Assembly (NCBI GenBank): GCA_000751555.1 | Contig: CCEZ01000020.1 | Coordinates: 1 to 64,000, forward strand | Length of the DNA stretch: 64,000 nt | Direction: 5' to 3' | DNA from: Anaerosalibacter massiliensis | GTDB lineage: Bacteria; Bacillota; Clostridia; Tissierellales; Sporanaerobacteraceae | In this document: positions 61,250 through 64,000 of the stretch, one piece after another | Numbering within the stretch: the stretch's first letter is position 1 | Layout of the letters: the number at the start of each line of letters is the position of its first letter | Translations under genes and position numbers: made by a program | The notes under the pieces: generated by a model | Told to the model about the DNA's origin: nothing | What the model saw: the letters and a program-made list of their open reading frames with translations, nothing else | Databases searched by the model: none

Positions 61250-62383
61250 ATGATAAATAAAGAGAAATTTAGTTTCATTGAAGAAAAGATGAAAGAATAT
61301 AAAAATCATAGCATGTTGAATTATCATGTTTTGGAAGGAATGGCTGATTGGGTACGAGTCATTGACAAAGAAGGTACTATTATATATGCAAATAAGACTA
61401 TGAAAGAAAGTCTAGGACAAGATTTAGAGGGAAGAAAATGCTATGAAGCTATTGGCAAAATAAGACCATGTACTTTTTGTATTACAGAAAGAAGTATTGC
61501 AACTGGTGATATAGTTCAAAAAGAAGAGATTGTAGGAGATAAAGTTTTTTCAGTTAAAAGTTCTCCTGTAGCAGATTCGGAAGGTAATATATATGCAGCA
61601 GTAGAAGTTTTTAGAGATGTTACAAGGGAAAGAAAACTGGAAAGAGAGATAAAACAAAAAAATAAAAAAATGAGCAAAGATTTAGGATTTGCTAAAACTC
61701 TTCAAAGAAAAATACTTCCTCAAAGAGGAATATATAAAAATGTAAAAATAGATTTTTTGTACAAGCCTTGTGAAATGTTAAGTGGAGATATGTTTGATAT
61801 ATTTTATATTGATGATGAACATATTGGTATGTATATATCTGATGTAGCAGGCCATGGAATAACGGCTTCTATGATGACTATGTTTGTTAGACAAACTATG
61901 AGAGCAATAAAAGATGAAATCAAGAGTCCGTCAAAAGCCCTTACAGAACTCCACAAAAGATTTATAGATTTGGACTTAGATGATGATAAATATTTTACCA
62001 TGTTCTATGGCGTTATAAATACTACTACTAATGAATTTAAATATTCTAATGCAGGTCATAATTGTGTTCCAATATTGTTTAATGAAAAAGAGATAAAGCT
62101 TCTTAAAGTTAGAGGATTTCCTATCTCATATATTTTTAATGAGATATACTATAAGGAAGAGTCTATAAAATTGAATAAATCTGATGAAATACTATTTTAT
62201 ACAGATGGTATAACAGAAATTCAGAATAAAGATAAGGAAGAGTTTGGATTAGAAGGTGTGGTAGAAGTAATAAAAGAAGGCACTGTAGATGTGATAAAAA
62301 GATTGGAAGAAAAAACCAATAGATTTAATTGGGGGACTCAAGATGATGATCTTGCAGTAGTTCTTATGGAGATAATTAAATAA
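61250..62383 (+). CDS. PAS domain-PP2C (SpoIIE/RsbU-type) serine phosphatase
   Basis: The 377-residue protein has a PAS domain (about 25-130) with the Cys-bearing CYEAIGKIRPCTFCITERS, a short linker helix, and a PP2C-like phosphatase (about 170-377). Metal-site Asp residues stand in LSGDMFDIFYID, ISDVAGHGITASMMTM, and FYTDGITE. Such proteins dephosphorylate anti-sigma factor antagonists. No sigma-factor partner genes are adjacent. The ATG at 61250 follows GGGTGAG; the GTG at 61241 is in that site. Confidence 0.9.
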   Translation: MINKEKFSFIEEKMKEYKNHSMLNYHVLEGMADWVRVIDKEGTIIYANKTMKESLGQDLEGRKCYEAIGKIRPCTFCITERSIATGDIVQKEEIVGDKVFSVKSSPVADSEGNIYAAVEVFRDVTRERKLEREIKQKNKKMSKDLGFAKTLQRKILPQRGIYKNVKIDFLYKPCEMLSGDMFDIFYIDDEHIGMYISDVAGHGITASMMTMFVRQTMRAIKDEIKSPSKALTELHKRFIDLDLDDDKYFTMFYGVINTTTNEFKYSNAGHNCVPILFNEKEIKLLKVRGFPISYIFNEIYYKEESIKLNKSDEILFYTDGITEIQNKDKEEFGLEGVVEVIKEGTVDVIKRLEEKTNRFNWGTQDDDLAVVLMEIIK

Positions 62384-62416
62384 ATCCTAGAAGCTTAAGC
62401 TTCTAGGATTTATTTT
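62378..62416. terminator. terminator after the PAS-PP2C gene
   Basis: A perfect palindrome (AAATAAATCCTAGAAGCTT and its complement) overlaps the stop codon and ends in T residues. Confidence 0.85.
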
Positions 62417-62460
62417 AAAAAAAATGTGGTATGATAAAGAAAAAAGCAGGAGGGATTTAG

Positions 62461-63765
62461 TTGGAAAATATTAGCTTGGACTATTCGAATAGTTTTGTTA
62501 GAGAGCATGAGCTAAGACATTTAGAAGAATACATATCTTTAGCTCATCATATTTTACATGAAAAAAAGGGTGCTGGTTCAGAATATTTAGGGTGGTTAGA
62601 TTATCCTAAAAATTATGATATAGAAGAATTTAAAAAAGTTAAAGAAACTGCTTTAAATATAAGAAAAAATTCAGAAGTTTTTATTGTTATAGGAATAGGA
62701 GGCTCTTATTTAGGGTCTAGAGCTTGTATAGAGGGGTTGAATCACTCTTTTTATAATCAATTGTGTTCAGAAAAAAGGAATGGACCAGAAATATATTTTG
62801 TAGGAAATAATGTAAGCAGTACTTATATATTTGAACTTTTAGAGCTCATAGAGGATAAAAGTTTAAGTATAAATGTAATATCCAAGTCTGGAACTACTAC
62901 AGAACCAGCTATTGCCTTTAGAATATTTAGAGAATATATGAATAATAAATACGGGAAGGAAGCTAAGGATAGAATTTATATAACTACAGATAAAGAAAAG
63001 GGAATATTGAAAGAAATGTCTAAAAATGAAGGATATGAAACGTTTACAGTACCAGATAGTATTGGTGGTAGGTATTCAGTACTTACGTCTGTAGGATTAC
63101 TTCCTATTGCAGTAGCAGGCATTGATATAGATATGCTAATGGAAGGTGCTAAAGAGGGAATGGAGGAATATTCTGCATTGGATATAGATAAAAACTATTC
63201 TTATCAATATGCACTTTTAAGAAATATTCTTTATAGAAAAGGTAAAGACATAGAAATACTAGCAAGTTATGAACCTAGTTTGCACTATTTTCAAGAATGG
63301 TGGAAACAGTTATTTGGAGAAAGTGAAGGTAAAGATCTTAAAGGAATATATCCTTCATCAGCAAATTTCACCACTGATTTACATTCATTAGGTCAACTTA
63401 TACAGGATGGTAAAAGAAATATATTTGAAACTACTATAAATATTGAAAAAGTTAGAAAAGATATTGAGATAAAAAAAGAACAAGAGGATCTAGATGGGCT
63501 AAATTTCTTATCGGGAAAGACTATAGATTTTGTAAATAAAAAGGCTTTTGAGGGTACTCTTCTTGCTCATACTAAAGGAGGAGTTCCCAATATAATTATA
63601 AATATTCCTGAAATGAATGAAAAATATTTTGGAAAATTAATTTATTTTTTTCAAAAAAGTTGTGCAATTAGTGGTTATCTAATGGGAGTGAATCCTTTTG
63701 ATCAACCAGGAGTTGAAGAATATAAAAAGAATATGTTTAAACTAATAGGAAAACCAGGATATTAA
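62461..63765 (+). CDS. pgi: glucose-6-phosphate isomerase
   Basis: Pgi interconverts glucose-6-phosphate and fructose-6-phosphate. The 434 residues include [53 protein letters not shown], the catalytic Glu in [13 protein letters not shown], and the His/Lys-bearing [13 protein letters not shown]. Start is TTG at 62461 behind CAGGAGGGA. The length is typical for the short Firmicute form. Confidence 0.95.
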   Translation: MENISLDYSNSFVREHELRHLEEYISLAHHILHEKKGAGSEYLGWLDYPKNYDIEEFKKVKETALNIRKNSEVFIVIGIGGSYLGSRACIEGLNHSFYNQLCSEKRNGPEIYFVGNNVSSTYIFELLELIEDKSLSINVISKSGTTTEPAIAFRIFREYMNNKYGKEAKDRIYITTDKEKGILKEMSKNEGYETFTVPDSIGGRYSVLTSVGLLPIAVAGIDIDMLMEGAKEGMEEYSALDIDKNYSYQYALLRNILYRKGKDIEILASYEPSLHYFQEWWKQLFGESEGKDLKGIYPSSANFTTDLHSLGQLIQDGKRNIFETTINIEKVRKDIEIKKEQEDLDGLNFLSGKTIDFVNKKAFEGTLLAHTKGGVPNIIINIPEMNEKYFGKLIYFFQKSCAISGYLMGVNPFDQPGVEEYKKNMFKLIGKPGY

Positions 63766-63781
63766 AAGGGGAGAAAAAAGA

Positions 63782-64000
63782 TTGATTTTATCAGATAAAA
63801 CTATTAAGAAAATGTTAAAAGATGAAGAGCTTCTAATAAATCCAATTGAGGAAGATTCACAAATTCAGCCAGCCAGTGTAGATATAAGATTGGGAAGACA
63901 TTTTTTAAAGGTTGATGAAAATAGAGTTGAGTCCATGTGTCTTCAAGAGGAGATAAAGTATATAGAAATTGAAAGTGATGAGATAATTATTCCGCCAAAT
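63782..64000 (+). CDS. dcd: dCTP deaminase (3' end outside window)
   Basis: The first 73 residues, from TTG at 63782 behind AAGGGGAGAA, read ILSDKTIKKMLKDEELL, then PIEEDSQIQPASVDIRLG, the strongly conserved start of Dcd. The enzyme turns dCTP into dUTP (or dUMP in the bifunctional form). The window ends before the catalytic Glu region, so the two forms cannot be told apart. It starts 16 bp after pgi and is probably cotranscribed. Confidence 0.93.
   Translation, partial: MILSDKTIKKMLKDEELLINPIEEDSQIQPASVDIRLGRHFLKVDENRVESMCLQEEIKYIEIESDEIIIPPN

Overview
The window is AT-rich, densely packed DNA from a low-GC anaerobic Firmicute, most likely a clostridium of the Clostridia/Tissierellia type. 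Support for this comes from the codon use, strong ribosome binding sites with many TTG/GTG starts, T-box leaders, a superoxide reductase instead of superoxide dismutase, an anaerobic (early cobalt insertion) cobalamin pathway, and a EutV/EutW two-component system working through RNA antitermination. The genus is inference. No rRNA, intact tRNA, insertion sequence, prophage or CRISPR array was seen.

Layout. 1-3.3 kb: the end of aroD, a cobalamin riboswitch in front of a nitroreductase, a deoxyribosyltransferase-like gene and a second nitroreductase. 3.3-19.4 kb: one long ethanolamine utilisation operon (eutS P V W A B C L K-like E M T, pduL, eutJ, an accessory gene, eutN, a small orphan, eutM2, eutH, eutG). 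It encodes a bacterial microcompartment with ammonia-lyase, aldehyde and alcohol dehydrogenases, phosphotransacylase, shell proteins and transporter. Two EutV-type dual-hairpin antitermination leaders are visible, before eutS and before eutA. 19.4-31 kb: mixed metabolic and membrane genes, including a T-box-controlled NSS transporter, a divergent pair around a perfect 52-bp palindrome, a diguanylate cyclase, a dicarboxylate symporter, mscL with a frameshifted tail, a cysteine desulfidase-type protein and a patatin-like phospholipase.

31-42.7 kb: a cobalamin riboswitch followed by a corrin ring operon (cbiP B cobD cbiA C D E T L F G H J plus a small Cys-rich protein). Both glutamine-dependent amidase genes appear to have lost glutaminase function: CbiP lacks its whole glutaminase domain, and CbiA has Ser where the nucleophilic Cys should be. 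42.7-44 kb: a yybP-ykoY manganese riboswitch and a GDT1-type exporter with a Cys-rich tail. 44-49 kb: a TetR / MMPL transporter / XXXLXXG repeat protein cassette. 49-64 kb: isoaspartyl dipeptidase and a YfcC-type transporter, peroxiredoxin, NUDIX hydrolase, a MarR-MATE efflux operon, a secreted CAP protein, tyrS with a Tyr T-box, superoxide reductase, an rRNA methyltransferase, PduO-type adenosyltransferase, a HAD phosphatase, a PAS-PP2C phosphatase, pgi and the start of dcd.

How it fits together. Ethanolamine ammonia-lyase needs adenosylcobalamin. The window supplies the corrin ring operon, two adenosyltransferase types (EutT and PduO) and two cobalamin riboswitches. Ethanolamine breakdown releases ammonia. 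The parallel loss of glutaminase function in CbiA and CbiP raises the testable idea that this organism amidates cobyrinate with free ammonia.
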